Shown: positions 1 to 8,954, numbered from the stretch's first letter. The stretch is 64,000 bases of DNA from Neobacillus cucumis (GCF_023715505.1 NZ_JAMBOH010000011.1:1-64000), one strand, 5' to 3'. The notes: a model not told the origin generated them from the sequence alone. Numbers and translations are program-made.

Positions 1-87
1 TGTCCAAATGAGGTTTTTCGTGTAATCTTGTCCATGAGATGTGTCCTTTTTAGTGGATTTGGACGGGTTACCACCTGACTTATTCAT
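1..87 (-). CDS. possible 5' end of a small gene running off the window
   Basis: An open frame starts with ATG at 87 and stays open for 29 codons to the window edge. The residues are polar and Lys/Ser/Gly-rich (it begins MNKSGGNPSKSTKKD), reminiscent of short spore or cytoplasmic peptides. I do not recognise a family, and the upstream Shine-Dalgarno is poor. It may be a fragment or chance. Confidence 0.2.
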   Translation of the reverse strand, partial: MNKSGGNPSKSTKKDTSHGQDYTKNLIWT

Positions 88-677
88 TATAAAGGACTTT
101 TTCTTTGCACAAAATAAAATTAGTGAAGATTTAGAGTGTTTTTAATATTGAAATTTAATTAACGCAACACTAGTGATACGAAATAAGTAAATAAATGTTT
201 CACAAACTTGAAAAACACTTTTCAAATTAGAAGAATATAACATTTACTACTTCCACAATACACGAAAAAATCCCTTCCTGCCATAGACCACAAACGGAAA
301 GGAAGCTAAGACTTAAGACGTATTTTTTATGGCGAAGGTTACATTTAGATGGTGGGATTCAACGGTAATCATTGTATTCGCAGTGCTAATGGTGACAGGC
401 ACCACTCGTGGGGGCTTTCTTCCTGTTTTGGTGTTAGTTGAGCGAGTTCCGGCTGATACCCAAGAATTATTGGAGTTGGTTCATAGGCTATGGTGAAGAT
501 AGCTTAAACTGAGAGGAGTATGGAATATTGTATTTTCTTTGTAAAGATCCTATACATCTTCATGGAATGAACCAGCAGCTTAGGAGCCATCATCATTTTG
601 TATGGAAATCTCATTCCGGGAACTCCCACCATTCCTAGTTGACCGTAGTAGAAATGGTGACAGTCACCGTAGTTTTT
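88..677. other. 590-nt gene-poor stretch with two REP palindromes
   Basis: I see no convincing gene here. A 55-codon plus-strand frame (329-496) exists but runs straight through a REP copy and has no Shine-Dalgarno, so I treat it as chance or decayed sequence. REP-type palindromes lie at 388-406 (AATGGTGACAGGCACCACT) and 653-667 (AATGGTGACAGTCACC). The second sits immediately downstream of the glyoxalase-like gene and may help end its transcript. Confidence 0.5.
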
Positions 678-1064
678 TTACCGTTCATAAAGTTCAATGG
701 GAAGGCCGTCAGGGTCTGCGAAGAAGGTGTATTTTTTGTTTGTGAACGGATCGACCCGGATTGGTTCTACTAAAATATCATGCTTCACTAACTCAGCCAC
801 TTCTTCCTCTATATCCTCTACCTCAAAAGCCAAATGTCTTAACCCAACGGCTTCCGGACGATTCGGCCTCGTTGGCGGGTTTGGAAATGAAAACAGCTCG
901 ATTTGGTATTGTCCTCCGACTTCTAAATCCAGCTTATAGGACTCCCTTTCCTCCCTGTACACTTCTCTTATTGGTGTAAGACCTAAAATTCTTACATAAA
1001 AATCCTTTGATTTTTGGTAATCGGAACAAATGACAGCCACGTGATGAATCTTCTTTAAGTTCAT
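678..1064 (-). CDS. gloA2: VOC-family glyoxalase I-like metalloprotein (YaeR/GloA2 type)
   Basis: The 128-residue single-domain protein is a vicinal-oxygen-chelate fold of the SMU1112c/YaeR group, related to glyoxalase I. The usual metal ligands are in place: His8 (IHHVAV), Glu56 (QIELFSF), His77 (LRHLAF) and Glu124 (LPIELYE). The DPDG turn before the last strand is typical. Members are probably cytoplasmic dimers, and their true substrate is generally not established, so methylglyoxal detoxification is inference only. The ATG follows a purine-rich AAGGGGG site. The gene is monocistronic, with a REP palindrome directly downstream at 653-667. Family assignment is sure; the reaction is not. Confidence 0.85.
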   Translation of the reverse strand: MNLKKIHHVAVICSDYQKSKDFYVRILGLTPIREVYREERESYKLDLEVGGQYQIELFSFPNPPTRPNRPEAVGLRHLAFEVEDIEEEVAELVKHDILVEPIRVDPFTNKKYTFFADPDGLPIELYER

Positions 1065-1123
1065 AAGTTTTAATCCCCCTTATATAGTTATCATATCAAA
1101 ACTCCTGCCTCCAATTAATAGTA

Positions 1124-1154
1124 TATAAAAAAAATGCCCCCATACATGGAGGCT
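1124..1154 (-). terminator. rho-independent terminator of the glycosyltransferase gene
   Basis: On the minus strand GCCTCCAT and ATGGGGGC form a stem, followed by a run of Ts. It lies about 35 nt beyond the stop codon of the 666-residue glycosyltransferase. Confidence 0.75.
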
Positions 1155-1186
1155 TTTCTAAAGTTTCATTTAAACTATGTTTTGAT

Positions 1187-3187
1187 TCACTTACTATTCG
1201 GGAAGACCTTATTCCATTTATCATTATCCAGTTCCCAATAAATCATTTTGTTGTCATCCTTAAAGACGATTATATGTTTTCCGTTCGGAAGTTTACTTGC
1301 CATTAATGGCTCTAAATTATCAAGTTGATAGATAGTTGGTCCATACCAAGGGAAGCTATCTTTATTGTTGTCTCGCAGCCAAAAACCAATTCCACCAGTT
1401 TTTAGTTTGCAGATTACACCAAATTGACCTGAATTATTTTCAAAAAATATTGGATTTCCAGTAACACCGTTAGCAAACTTCTTACTTATATTCCATCTCC
1501 CATTAGGATCCTGATAATAGTGGATCAAGGAGGAACCTGACCGAACAACAATCTCTGAATTCCCAAATTTACTTTTAATTGGAAGAGACACTGAATAATG
1601 ATCTGAATCATCTTCATACCACGGATATTCCTTGCTTTTATACGGTTTAGTATGATGTTCCTGTTCCATATTAAGGATTAGTTTCCTGACAGGATCAGCT
1701 TGATCTCGAATTACGGGATGACATAGACAACTATTCTCCGCTTTATTTAGACAGGAAATCATTTCTTCCACGGTAAAGTAAGGCCGATATCGTATCATCC
1801 TTTCGTCCATTTTGTTTGGATAATTTTTTACCCTGAATCCAAGTTCCACAGCCATGTTTACGTAAAATACCTCATCCGTACCAAAAGAATGCGTTTCTAT
1901 TAAAGCATTTTTTAACTTTTGTTTTCTTACTGGATCAAGTAATGCTTTCACTACTGGTTTAGATATTACCTGTCCAACATTGAAAACTCCATAGTAAGGT
2001 TTGAGATTAAATAATGCTTTCCACCTGTTTTTATCTTTTTTAAGTTCCTTTCCGATATACCAGTCTTCTTCTGGGATTCTTAACTTGATTGCCATATAAT
2101 CGGCATCCTTCATTTGAGTTTGAATAAATTCTTCATATCCATTTTTAACGAACAATGCGTCGGAATCGATATTAATAAAATATTCATACTCAATACCCAA
2201 CTCTTCTAACCATTCCATTACTTCCATAAAATAAATGGTCGTCCATCCCCGTACTAACTTATGGCTATATGGACAAACGGGTACACCTAACCCCTCACAA
2301 AGAGTTGGATCATTCCCTCCGTTGTATAAAACAATTGTACTATTGGGGCAATAGTATCGGACATTGTCAATTAACTGCTTGACTAATTCTCTATCCTCAT
2401 GAACAAGGATGGCAAAACAAATTTTGCTTTTTGGTGATTCTGGTAAAATATTTTCGTAATTAGCTATTGTGGTAACTTGATGTTCCTCTAGTGTACTGCT
2501 CCGTTCCGCAAGGAGCTTCTTCATTTTTTCCTTTTTTCCACTTGCACGTTCATAACGTCCAAGAAGTTTAGCATTCGCTCTACCATTGGGATTTGTTTGA
2601 TAGCTTGAAGCCGGATGCCATAGGTGATAGACCTTCCCCTCTATATTTACTAGTTTGCCGCACATCGTCCGAGCTGCATGGGAAAAGGCATCATCTTCCC
2701 CTCCCCAACCAATAAACCGCTCATCAAAACCTCCGACCGCTTCAAAATTCTCTCTAGAAATGACAAAGAGTTTTCCAGCAAATCCTTCATAGACCCAATT
2801 TGATTTATAACATTCTCCTGATTTTACATCTATTGGCCATTTTGGTTTTGTCTTGAGTAATCTCTCAGTTCCTTGTTTTTCAATATTGTAGACTGCCGTA
2901 AAAGGAACAACAAAACCTCCTTTTTTGAGTACTTTTATCGCTTCCACAATCAGATTAGGGTCATAAACCACATCCGCATCCGCTATTACGAAAATATCTC
3001 TTGTGGCTTTTTTAACCGCTAGGTTTACCGCCTTGGCTTTATTAACTTCCTTGCCAGAGATTAATCCTAAACATATCTCTGCTTCGGGCATAACACGAGC
3101 ATAATACTGTTGAATCCATTCAAATGCCTTTGCTCTTGGGCCGTAATCCGACTGGAAAGGAATAATAATTGAAACTTTGTCTAACAC
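1187..3187 (-). CDS. two-domain glycosyltransferase with C-terminal repeat module
   Basis: The 666-residue protein has three parts. Residues 1-215 are a GT2/GT-A domain (VSIIIPF start, DAD metal motif at 70-72, and a C-terminal GWGGEDDAFSH element as in the Glyco_transf_7C/GT27 galactosyltransferase group). Residues 255-510 are a second GT-A-like domain (FAILVHED start, DSD at 341-343). Residues 530-666 contain blade-like repeats with G-x-L-x-HYY and W motifs, suggesting a beta-propeller or lectin-like tail. No signal peptide or membrane segment is visible, so it is probably cytoplasmic or membrane-associated. The start is GTG, preceded by GGAGAG. It lies 33 nt after the GalU-like gene in the same direction, so the pair probably makes and uses an NDP-sugar for a surface glycan. 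Donor and acceptor are unknown. Confidence 0.75.
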   Translation of the reverse strand: MLDKVSIIIPFQSDYGPRAKAFEWIQQYYARVMPEAEICLGLISGKEVNKAKAVNLAVKKATRDIFVIADADVVYDPNLIVEAIKVLKKGGFVVPFTAVYNIEKQGTERLLKTKPKWPIDVKSGECYKSNWVYEGFAGKLFVISRENFEAVGGFDERFIGWGGEDDAFSHAARTMCGKLVNIEGKVYHLWHPASSYQTNPNGRANAKLLGRYERASGKKEKMKKLLAERSSTLEEHQVTTIANYENILPESPKSKICFAILVHEDRELVKQLIDNVRYYCPNSTIVLYNGGNDPTLCEGLGVPVCPYSHKLVRGWTTIYFMEVMEWLEELGIEYEYFINIDSDALFVKNGYEEFIQTQMKDADYMAIKLRIPEEDWYIGKELKKDKNRWKALFNLKPYYGVFNVGQVISKPVVKALLDPVRKQKLKNALIETHSFGTDEVFYVNMAVELGFRVKNYPNKMDERMIRYRPYFTVEEMISCLNKAENSCLCHPVIRDQADPVRKLILNMEQEHHTKPYKSKEYPWYEDDSDHYSVSLPIKSKFGNSEIVVRSGSSLIHYYQDPNGRWNISKKFANGVTGNPIFFENNSGQFGVICKLKTGGIGFWLRDNNKDSFPWYGPTIYQLDNLEPLMASKLPNGKHIIVFKDDNKMIYWELDNDKWNKVFPNSK

Positions 3188-3220
3188 AAAAACTCTCTCC
3201 TTTTATGGAATTTAATCGAT

Positions 3221-4024
3221 TTATACTTTCTTACTCATTATTTTCATGAGTTCTACATATTCCTCTAAATTACCAATATCGTAACGATCCCCAGATACGA
3301 TTTTTCCATATATAGGTTCGATCCTCAGCAAAAATTTAATAGCATCTGTTAACTGAAGTTCTCCGTCAACACCTTCCGTTAGATCCTCTATACATTGAAA
3401 AATAGTTGGGGTAAGAATGTATCTTCCGATAACAGCTAAATCCGAAGGAGGGTCTTGTCTAGGCTTTTCCACTATATTTTCAATTTGAATGAGATTAGTA
3501 TTAGTTGCACCTTGGATAACTCCGTAGTTTTTTAATTGTTCTTGATTTACCTGTTTTAATCCTAAAACACTACTATTTGTCTCATTATACACATCAATTA
3601 ACTGTTTAAGAGCGGGGGTTCGATCGGATAAAACAAAATCATCTGGTAATAGAACTCCAAATGGTTCATCTCCTACAAATTCTTTTCCTAGTCGTATAGC
3701 GTCCCCTAGTCCATTAGCATAATGTTGTTGGATGTAAGTGATATCTATTTTTGGAAGTTCTAAATGTTTAAGCATATGTTCTTTATTATTGCTTTTTAAA
3801 AAGTCCTCTAACTCCACTGAATGGTCAAAGTATTCCAAAATAGAATGTTTTGAATTGGAAATTATGATTAATAATTGTTCAATACCTGATTGAACCGCCT
3901 CCTCAACGATATGATGAATGGCCGGTTTTAAGCCTAAAGGAAACATTTCTTTAGGTATTGCTTTTGTAATAGGAAGATTCCTAGTGCCGTACCCGGCGGC
4001 AGGGACAATTGCTTTCCTTACCAT
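3221..4024 (-). CDS. UTP-glucose-1-phosphate uridylyltransferase-like protein (YngB type)
   Basis: The 267-residue protein is a GalU/GtaB-family nucleotidyltransferase. It shows the nucleotide-binding G-x-GTR loop (GYGTRNLPITKAIPKEM), the LLPDD motif, VEKP and GELQLTDAI. It is shorter than the second copy in this window (10783-11688, 301 residues) and has N where GtaB has F in GTRFLP. The predicted reaction is UTP + glucose-1-phosphate to UDP-glucose + PPi, though another sugar phosphate is possible. The ATG has GGAGAGG upstream. The glycosyltransferase gene follows after 33 nt, so it probably supplies the donor for that enzyme. The family is certain; a specialised paralogue role is inferred. 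Confidence 0.85.
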   Translation of the reverse strand: MVRKAIVPAAGYGTRNLPITKAIPKEMFPLGLKPAIHHIVEEAVQSGIEQLLIIISNSKHSILEYFDHSVELEDFLKSNNKEHMLKHLELPKIDITYIQQHYANGLGDAIRLGKEFVGDEPFGVLLPDDFVLSDRTPALKQLIDVYNETNSSVLGLKQVNQEQLKNYGVIQGATNTNLIQIENIVEKPRQDPPSDLAVIGRYILTPTIFQCIEDLTEGVDGELQLTDAIKFLLRIEPIYGKIVSGDRYDIGNLEEYVELMKIMSKKV

Positions 4025-4321
4025 AAGTTTTCCTCTCCTTTTTTATAATTTTGAAAAAATATAATCTTTCCAGAAATATAGATTATTTATACTATACTGT
4101 TAGCTTTATGTATCTTGCTATGAAATGGAAACGGCTTGTATCACAGTTTCACCCAAAAAAATTGGTTATTCAGGAAAATATCTAGTTACCGTAAGGCAAC
4201 ACAGTTAATTTGTCCCTGTCAAATTTACTCTGACTTGCATTACATAAAGTAAAACACTATTACAGTTGGGTTGTTTGTCTAATAGAGTGCAGGCAAGAAT
4301 CTGATAAGGGAGAGATGTGAC

Positions 4322-4753
4322 TTGAAATTAGGTATTATGTGCGGGATGCCGCTAAGCGGAAAATCAACATACGCTAAGAAGCTTCAAGACCAAGGGTGGG
4401 TTCGTGTATCTCTGGATGATATCAGGCTGGCTTTACATGGCGAAATTTATAAAGCAGAAGCAGAACCGCTCGTATGGGAAAGCGCTGAACTTATGGTCAG
4501 GTCATTACTAAAAAGCGGTCATAACGTAATTGTTGATACCACAAACAGGACAAGGGAGCGTCGGAAAAGATGGATACGGGTAGCTAAAGAGTTCGGACTT
4601 ACATTAAAAATTTACTACGTTGATACGGACTACAAAACTTGCAAAGAACGTAACAAACCATTGAAACGACTATCTCAAGATGTATTAAAACAAATTTACA
4701 ACGAATTTCAGACACCTACTCCAGATGAGGGGAAAATCATTATCGTAAATTAG
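4322..4753 (+). CDS. AAA/P-loop kinase of the polynucleotide-kinase-like family
   Basis: The 143-residue protein carries a Walker A loop (GMPLSGKST, about residues 8-16), the VSLDDIR motif common in zeta-toxin/PNK-like kinases, and VIVDTTNRTRERR, which is typical of the AAA_33 family. It lacks a partner domain and is near the minimum size of the family. The substrate is unknown; nucleic acid ends, tRNA and small molecules are all used by relatives. The start is TTG at 4322 with AAGGGAGAG upstream. The genes on either side are a divergent nucleotidyltransferase and a ROK kinase 183 nt downstream, and they give no clear functional clue. No antitoxin-like partner is visible. Confidence 0.75.
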   Translation: MKLGIMCGMPLSGKSTYAKKLQDQGWVRVSLDDIRLALHGEIYKAEAEPLVWESAELMVRSLLKSGHNVIVDTTNRTRERRKRWIRVAKEFGLTLKIYYVDTDYKTCKERNKPLKRLSQDVLKQIYNEFQTPTPDEGKIIIVN

Positions 4754-4936
4754 TAAAAAATCATGACCGTCAGTTTGGAACATATTTCAAATTCCAGAAT
4801 TCATTGAATTAAATGTCATTTTAAAAGAACAATGGCCATCAACTTAAAAGTAGTAATGAATGTTGTATCCTGATGAATACCCTAATAAAGAATAACATTA
4901 TGACATTCCTAACCCACGTAGACTAGGGGGAAAATA

Positions 4937-5845
4937 GTGAAAAAATATATTGCCTTTGATATTGGCGGGACACAAGTGAAGCATGGTTTATTGTTAGAGA
5001 ATGGATCCATTCTTTCCAAGGGAAGCTATGCTACCCCCTCCACAAGCCTCGAAATGTTTATTAAAAAAATGGTAAATACCATTAAGGCCTATCCAGAAAA
5101 TACTAGTGTCAGTGGTGTTGCCATTAGTTTGCCAGGTCATATTAACCCACATACAGGTTACTCAGAACGAGCGGGAGCTATATCCGTATTAGATGGTCAG
5201 AATCTTAAAATATTGTTAGAAACCGAAATTTCACTGCCTGTTGAAATTGAAAATGATGGAAACTGTGCTGCTATAGCAGAAAAAATAAGTGGGAACGCAA
5301 AAGATTGTACCGATTTTATCTGTGTAACAGTTGGTACTGGAATTGGTGGCGGGATTTTTATAGACGGGAAACTTGTACATGGGCACAGTTTTAGAGGCGG
5401 TGAATTTGGTTTTATGATTACCCAGTCAACAGAAGATGTATTGAATAACAATGCTTCTACGTCTGCCTTAATAAGGTCCTATAAAAAGTTAAAGGGTATT
5501 AATGAAATTAAAAAGGTGGATGGCGAGACCATTTTTCTTAAAGCTGCTAAAGATTCTTCAGTGAAAAGACTAGTGGATGATTGGATAAAAATCCTTAGTT
5601 ATGGAATTTATAACCTAGCTGCAACTTTAAATCCACAAAAAATTTTAATTGGCGGCGGGGTAATCGGCCAAGAAGGTTTAATAAAAATGATTAATAATCA
5701 ACTTGACCGCCTTTATTGGTGGAAAGATATTAAGATTCCGGTTGAAAGTTGTAAACATCAAAATGATGCGGGAATGATTGGAGCTATGTATCATTTACAA
5801 CAAAAGCAGCACAGGGAATCTGACACCCGTGAACAGGACATTTGA
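4937..5845 (+). CDS. ROK-family sugar kinase without the usual zinc motif
   Basis: The 302-residue protein begins with the ATP-binding FDIGGTQVKHGLL segment. It has ENDGNCAAIAE (with the catalytic-type Asp), GTGIGGGIFIDGKLVHG and, near the end, ILIGGGVIGQ. This is the ROK kinase architecture, with no N-terminal helix-turn-helix, so it is a kinase and not a repressor. The CxCGxxGC zinc cluster and the GEIGH histidine of glucokinases are absent; here the loop reads GGEFGFM. That resembles beta-glucoside or related ROK kinases and makes glucokinase activity uncertain. The GTG start follows TAGGGGG. It appears monocistronic, with a terminator just downstream. Confidence 0.8.
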   Translation: MKKYIAFDIGGTQVKHGLLLENGSILSKGSYATPSTSLEMFIKKMVNTIKAYPENTSVSGVAISLPGHINPHTGYSERAGAISVLDGQNLKILLETEISLPVEIENDGNCAAIAEKISGNAKDCTDFICVTVGTGIGGGIFIDGKLVHGHSFRGGEFGFMITQSTEDVLNNNASTSALIRSYKKLKGINEIKKVDGETIFLKAAKDSSVKRLVDDWIKILSYGIYNLAATLNPQKILIGGGVIGQEGLIKMINNQLDRLYWWKDIKIPVESCKHQNDAGMIGAMYHLQQKQHRESDTREQDI

Positions 5846-5868
5846 ATAAAGAGTTAAGATGATAAAAG

Positions 5869-5901
5869 ATGATTCCTTTATTAATAGGAGTCATTTTTTT
5901 T
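5869..5901 (+). terminator. terminator of the ROK kinase gene
   Basis: ATGATTCCT and AGGAGTCAT form a stem with one G-T pair, followed by eight Ts, about 25 nt after the stop codon. Confidence 0.8.
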
Positions 5902-6057
5902 ATATTTCATTGATAATTAGCTTTTCTAACTCCCGAATTAGTCTTTTAGACCTAAAAAATTCTCATCAAATTTTAATAATTTAACATAGACAATTTCCCA
6001 TTCCTATTCCAAGGAATATATTGCAGAGTGAATTTAAATCAACCAAGAGGTGATATT

Positions 6058-7461
6058 TTGAAAAAAAAGGCCCTTTTTACCATACCTATTAGTTTACTGC
6101 TTATAGCGGTAATTATTGCCTCCTTTTTCCTAATAAATATTAAACCAGCCGAAGGAAAAATTGCGAAGGCGCAGAAGCTTGCTGAATATACAAAGCCGGC
6201 AGTTGTAAGAATTGTAGATTATACCGTGGTCAGGTGGCAGTTTAACAATCCCAATGATCCGGAAGTGATCTCCATACTTGAACAACTAAACAATCAATCG
6301 GTAGTGGGCGGATCTGGGTCTGGGGCGATTATAAGCTCGGATGGCTATATTGTCACAAATGCCCATGTGGTGGAAGCGACACAAAAGAAAGATGAAGACA
6401 TTGCCAATGAAGCTTTTGAACAACTAGTTTCTATTGTGGCTGATTATTTTAAAGTGGATTATGAGACCGCCTATAATTACATGGTGGCTTATACCCAATA
6501 CACGGATATTAAAAGAGTATTAAAGGTGGTATTACCAGGTGGAGATGTTCTCGATGGAGAGGTTAAAAGCTACGGCGCACCTATTAATGAAGGAAAGGAT
6601 GTCGCCGTTTTAAAAATTGAAGGCAAAAACCTGCCTACCATCCCGCTCGGGAATTCAGACAATATCCAAAGCCAAGATAACATTTGGGTAAGCGGATACC
6701 CTGCCGCAGCTGATTCTGATCTTTTATCACCAGATTCATCATTAGTTTCTTCCATGACAGCAGGCCAAATTTCCGCTACCTCGAAAAAGACCGACCAAGG
6801 AAGCCCGGTTATTCAAATTAATGCAGCGGCAACACACGGAAATAGCGGCGGACCGGTCATCAATGATAAAGGGCAAATCATTGGTTTATTAACCTTTAGA
6901 GGCGATACGGTCAATGGTCAGGAGGTACAAGGATTTAATTTTGCTGTACCAGTGAATACGGTGCGGGAATTTGTGAATCAAGCCGGGGTAAGAAATACAA
7001 AGAGTGAAACCGATAAGCTATTCCAGGAAGGTTTGGAATTGTATTGGGGCGGTTATTATAAGCATGCCTTAGAGAAATTCGAGGCGGTGCAGCGGATCTA
7101 TCCAAATCATTCGGAGATTAAACAATATATTGCCAATGCCGAGAAGAAGGTCGACAGCAGTAAAATGCTTTGGTCCGATTATGCTACAACCTTCTATATC
7201 GTCGATGGCGTAGCGGGTTTGCTCATTCTCATCCTTTTAGTGTTTACGTTTGTCGGAGGTAAACCCAAGAGTTCGGCTACAGTGGTTGCTGGACCTGTGG
7301 CCAGGCCTGCTCCGACACCAGCGGCACCTGCTCCAACACCGCCGGCAGCACCGGAAAACACCCTACAAGATCTAAACAAAGATGGAAAAATCGACGTCCA
7401 AGACATCCTCCTTGCCCTCGAAGAACACCAGAAAAAGCAACAGAAGAAGGACGAAGAATAG
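6058..7461 (+). CDS. membrane-anchored HtrA-like serine protease with TPR and EF-hand tail
   Basis: The start is taken as TTG at 6058 because AGAGGTGAT sits 6 nt upstream; an upstream in-frame GTG at 6028 lacks such a site. Counting from there, residues 5-28 form a membrane anchor, and residues 40-310 a trypsin-like domain with catalytic His103 (VTNAHVV), Asp181 (KDVAVLK) and Ser263 (GNSGGP). A TPR-like helical pair follows (about 320-365), then a second membrane segment (about 379-400), a Pro/Ala linker, and one EF-hand loop at 438-449 (DLNKDGKIDVQD), as in dockerins. There is no PDZ domain. The protease part should face outside and, by topology, the EF-hand tail the cytoplasm. It is probably involved in envelope proteolysis, with unknown substrate. 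A REP palindrome begins at its stop codon. Confidence 0.85.
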   Translation: MKKKALFTIPISLLLIAVIIASFFLINIKPAEGKIAKAQKLAEYTKPAVVRIVDYTVVRWQFNNPNDPEVISILEQLNNQSVVGGSGSGAIISSDGYIVTNAHVVEATQKKDEDIANEAFEQLVSIVADYFKVDYETAYNYMVAYTQYTDIKRVLKVVLPGGDVLDGEVKSYGAPINEGKDVAVLKIEGKNLPTIPLGNSDNIQSQDNIWVSGYPAAADSDLLSPDSSLVSSMTAGQISATSKKTDQGSPVIQINAAATHGNSGGPVINDKGQIIGLLTFRGDTVNGQEVQGFNFAVPVNTVREFVNQAGVRNTKSETDKLFQEGLELYWGGYYKHALEKFEAVQRIYPNHSEIKQYIANAEKKVDSSKMLWSDYATTFYIVDGVAGLLILILLVFTFVGGKPKSSATVVAGPVARPAPTPAAPAPTPPAAPENTLQDLNKDGKIDVQDILLALEEHQKKQQKKDEE

Positions 7462-7480
7462 AATGGTGCCTGTCACCATT
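7462..7480. repeat. REP palindrome
   Basis: AATGGTGCCTGTCACCATT is an almost perfect palindrome lying directly after the protease stop codon. It is one of about ten related sites in the window (GGTGACAGGCACC or its complement). Confidence 0.75.
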
Positions 7481-7488
7481 TGTAACGG

Positions 7489-7521
7489 GGGTGCAGTGTT
7501 TTTTACTGCATCCTTTTATTT
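7489..7521 (+). terminator. terminator of the protease gene
   Basis: GGTGCAGT pairs with ACTGCATCC across a T-rich loop and is followed by TTTTATTTTT. It lies 30 nt past the stop codon. Confidence 0.7.
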
Positions 7522-7654
7522 TTGGGCGCTGCTATAGGTATGCGATTGTTTTTTGTGGAAATATGCCGACTAGATGCATATAAAGTATAACTGCGACTCT
7601 ATCGTTGTTGTGATTCATTTGATATGGTTATTAATAAAAAGGAGTGATTTGCAG

Positions 7655-8464
7655 GTGACTGAAAATCTGTTATTAGCTTTTGGGCTAACATTATTTGCCG
7701 GCCTTGCAACGGGAATAGGCAGCCTCCTTGCCTTTTTTACTTCACATACCAATACCAAGTTTTTATCCGTCACCCTCGGCTTCTCAGCTGGAGTTATGAT
7801 TTATGTATCGATGATTGAAATATTCTCAAAAGCTAAGACCGCTCTTGTCGATGCAATGGGGGTTCAGCCAGGAAACTGGCTCACTGTTGCTGGCTTCTTT
7901 GCCGGGATGTTGTTAATTGCTAGTATTGATAAATTTATCCCAAAGCAAAGCAATCCTCATGAGCTTAAGACGGTCGAGGATATGAATCCTCCTGACACCC
8001 AGGGAAAACAACCGGATTTATTAAAGATGGGGACCTTTACAGCCTTAGCGATTGGAATTCATAACTTTCCAGAGGGGATTGCCACCTTTACTTCAGCACT
8101 TCAGGACCCTAAGCTAGGGATTGCAATAGCAGTTGCGATCGCGATTCACAATATTCCTGAGGGGATCGCCGTTTCGGTACCAGTTTATTTTGCAACAGGC
8201 GATAAAAAGCGGGCCTTTAAACTGTCCTTCTTATCCGGTTTGTCAGAGCCCATTGGAGCTTTTGTGGCCTATTTGTTCTTAATGCCCTTTCTGAACGATA
8301 TTATGTTTGGAATCATCTTTGCAGCGGTTGCAGGAATTATGGTCTTTATCTCTCTTGACGAGTTACTTCCCGCCGCTAAACGATATGACGAGGCCCATCT
8401 TTCAATATACGGCTTGATCGGTGGAATGGCTGTTATGGCACTGAGCTTATTGCTATTTATATGA
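7655..8464 (+). CDS. zupT: ZIP-family divalent metal transporter ZupT
   Basis: The 269-residue polytopic protein has about eight membrane segments and the two signature ZIP helices: HNFPEGIATF (helix 4) and HNIPEGIAVS (helix 5). Their His and Glu residues form the metal site, and a further conserved segment reads SGLSEPIGA. The predicted role is zinc or iron uptake through the cytoplasmic membrane. I chose GTG at 7655 over the longer frame from 7574 because AAAGGAGTG precedes it at the right distance and the extra 27 residues are not family-like. The gene stands alone between the protease terminator and the REP/comM relic region. No Zur or Fur box was recognised. Confidence 0.9.
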   Translation: MTENLLLAFGLTLFAGLATGIGSLLAFFTSHTNTKFLSVTLGFSAGVMIYVSMIEIFSKAKTALVDAMGVQPGNWLTVAGFFAGMLLIASIDKFIPKQSNPHELKTVEDMNPPDTQGKQPDLLKMGTFTALAIGIHNFPEGIATFTSALQDPKLGIAIAVAIAIHNIPEGIAVSVPVYFATGDKKRAFKLSFLSGLSEPIGAFVAYLFLMPFLNDIMFGIIFAAVAGIMVFISLDELLPAAKRYDEAHLSIYGLIGGMAVMALSLLLFI

Positions 8465-8543
8465 GCTAAAAGTAGAAGACAGAGATGAACCCAAATGGCC
8501 TCACTGTCTTTTTCACGTGGACAAAGCCCACTCTTTGTCCACG

Positions 8544-8600
8544 AATGGTGCCTGTCACCTATTTCACTGTAGTGAGATTACAAATGGTGCTGTCACCATT
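8544..8600. repeat. two REP palindromes next to the transposase locus
   Basis: AATGGTGCCTGTCACCT (8544-8560) and AATGGTGCTGTCACCATT (8583-8600, one base short in the centre) lie between zupT and the comM relic. The second marks where the comM coding remnant ends. Confidence 0.7.
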
Positions 8601-8954
8601 GAGATGGATTGCTTCTTGGATGGTTTGGCCGGTGATGGCTGGGCTTCCTTGCAGGTCTGCGATGGTGCGGGCGATGCGAAGGATTTTGATATGGGTACGG
8701 TTGCTCCAATTACAATTCCTCTGAATGGCTAGCTGCTGCGGCATCGTTTGCTGGATCGCGGATATAGGACTTGTACGACGAAGGGTTTCTATGGAACTCG
8801 GCTATTACAAATCTCCTCTCCAGAATGCTAATATTATCTTTCTCTTGCCTCTTTCACCCAGTCGCTGATTATTCTCTTTAGACAGCTCCACTTCTACACT
8901 GACACGGTAGCCGTCCATTCCTTTTAAGCCGATACCCGTTACTCGAGCCCACAT
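8601..8954 (-). pseudogene. comM: comM/YifB (Mg-chelatase-like AAA ATPase) relic
   Basis: The ATG at 8954 opens a frame reading MWARVTGIGLKGMDGYRVSV and then EVELS, the standard N-terminus of ComM. After about 24 residues the family sequence stops. It resumes near 8805 with the C-terminal end (ETLRRTSPISAIQQTMPQQL, then LAIQRN, WSNRTHIKILRIARTIADLQ). Roughly 420 central residues, including the whole AAA core, are missing. There is also a one-base loss near 8795, at the RVP-Y-E position, and the natural stop is replaced by REP sequence. Intact ComM is a helicase-like factor for branch migration during transformation. This copy cannot make it, so any functional comM must lie elsewhere. Its start overlaps the end of the transposase gene. 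Confidence 0.85.

Noticed and set aside
329..496. 55-codon plus-strand ORF (MAKVTFRWWD...)
   Set aside because: No Shine-Dalgarno, it runs through a REP palindrome, and the composition is not gene-like. Most likely a chance frame.
4322..4753. Zeta-toxin of a toxin-antitoxin system
   Set aside because: The P-loop kinase has no adjacent antitoxin-like ORF, and its motifs fit the general AAA_33/PNK-like family.
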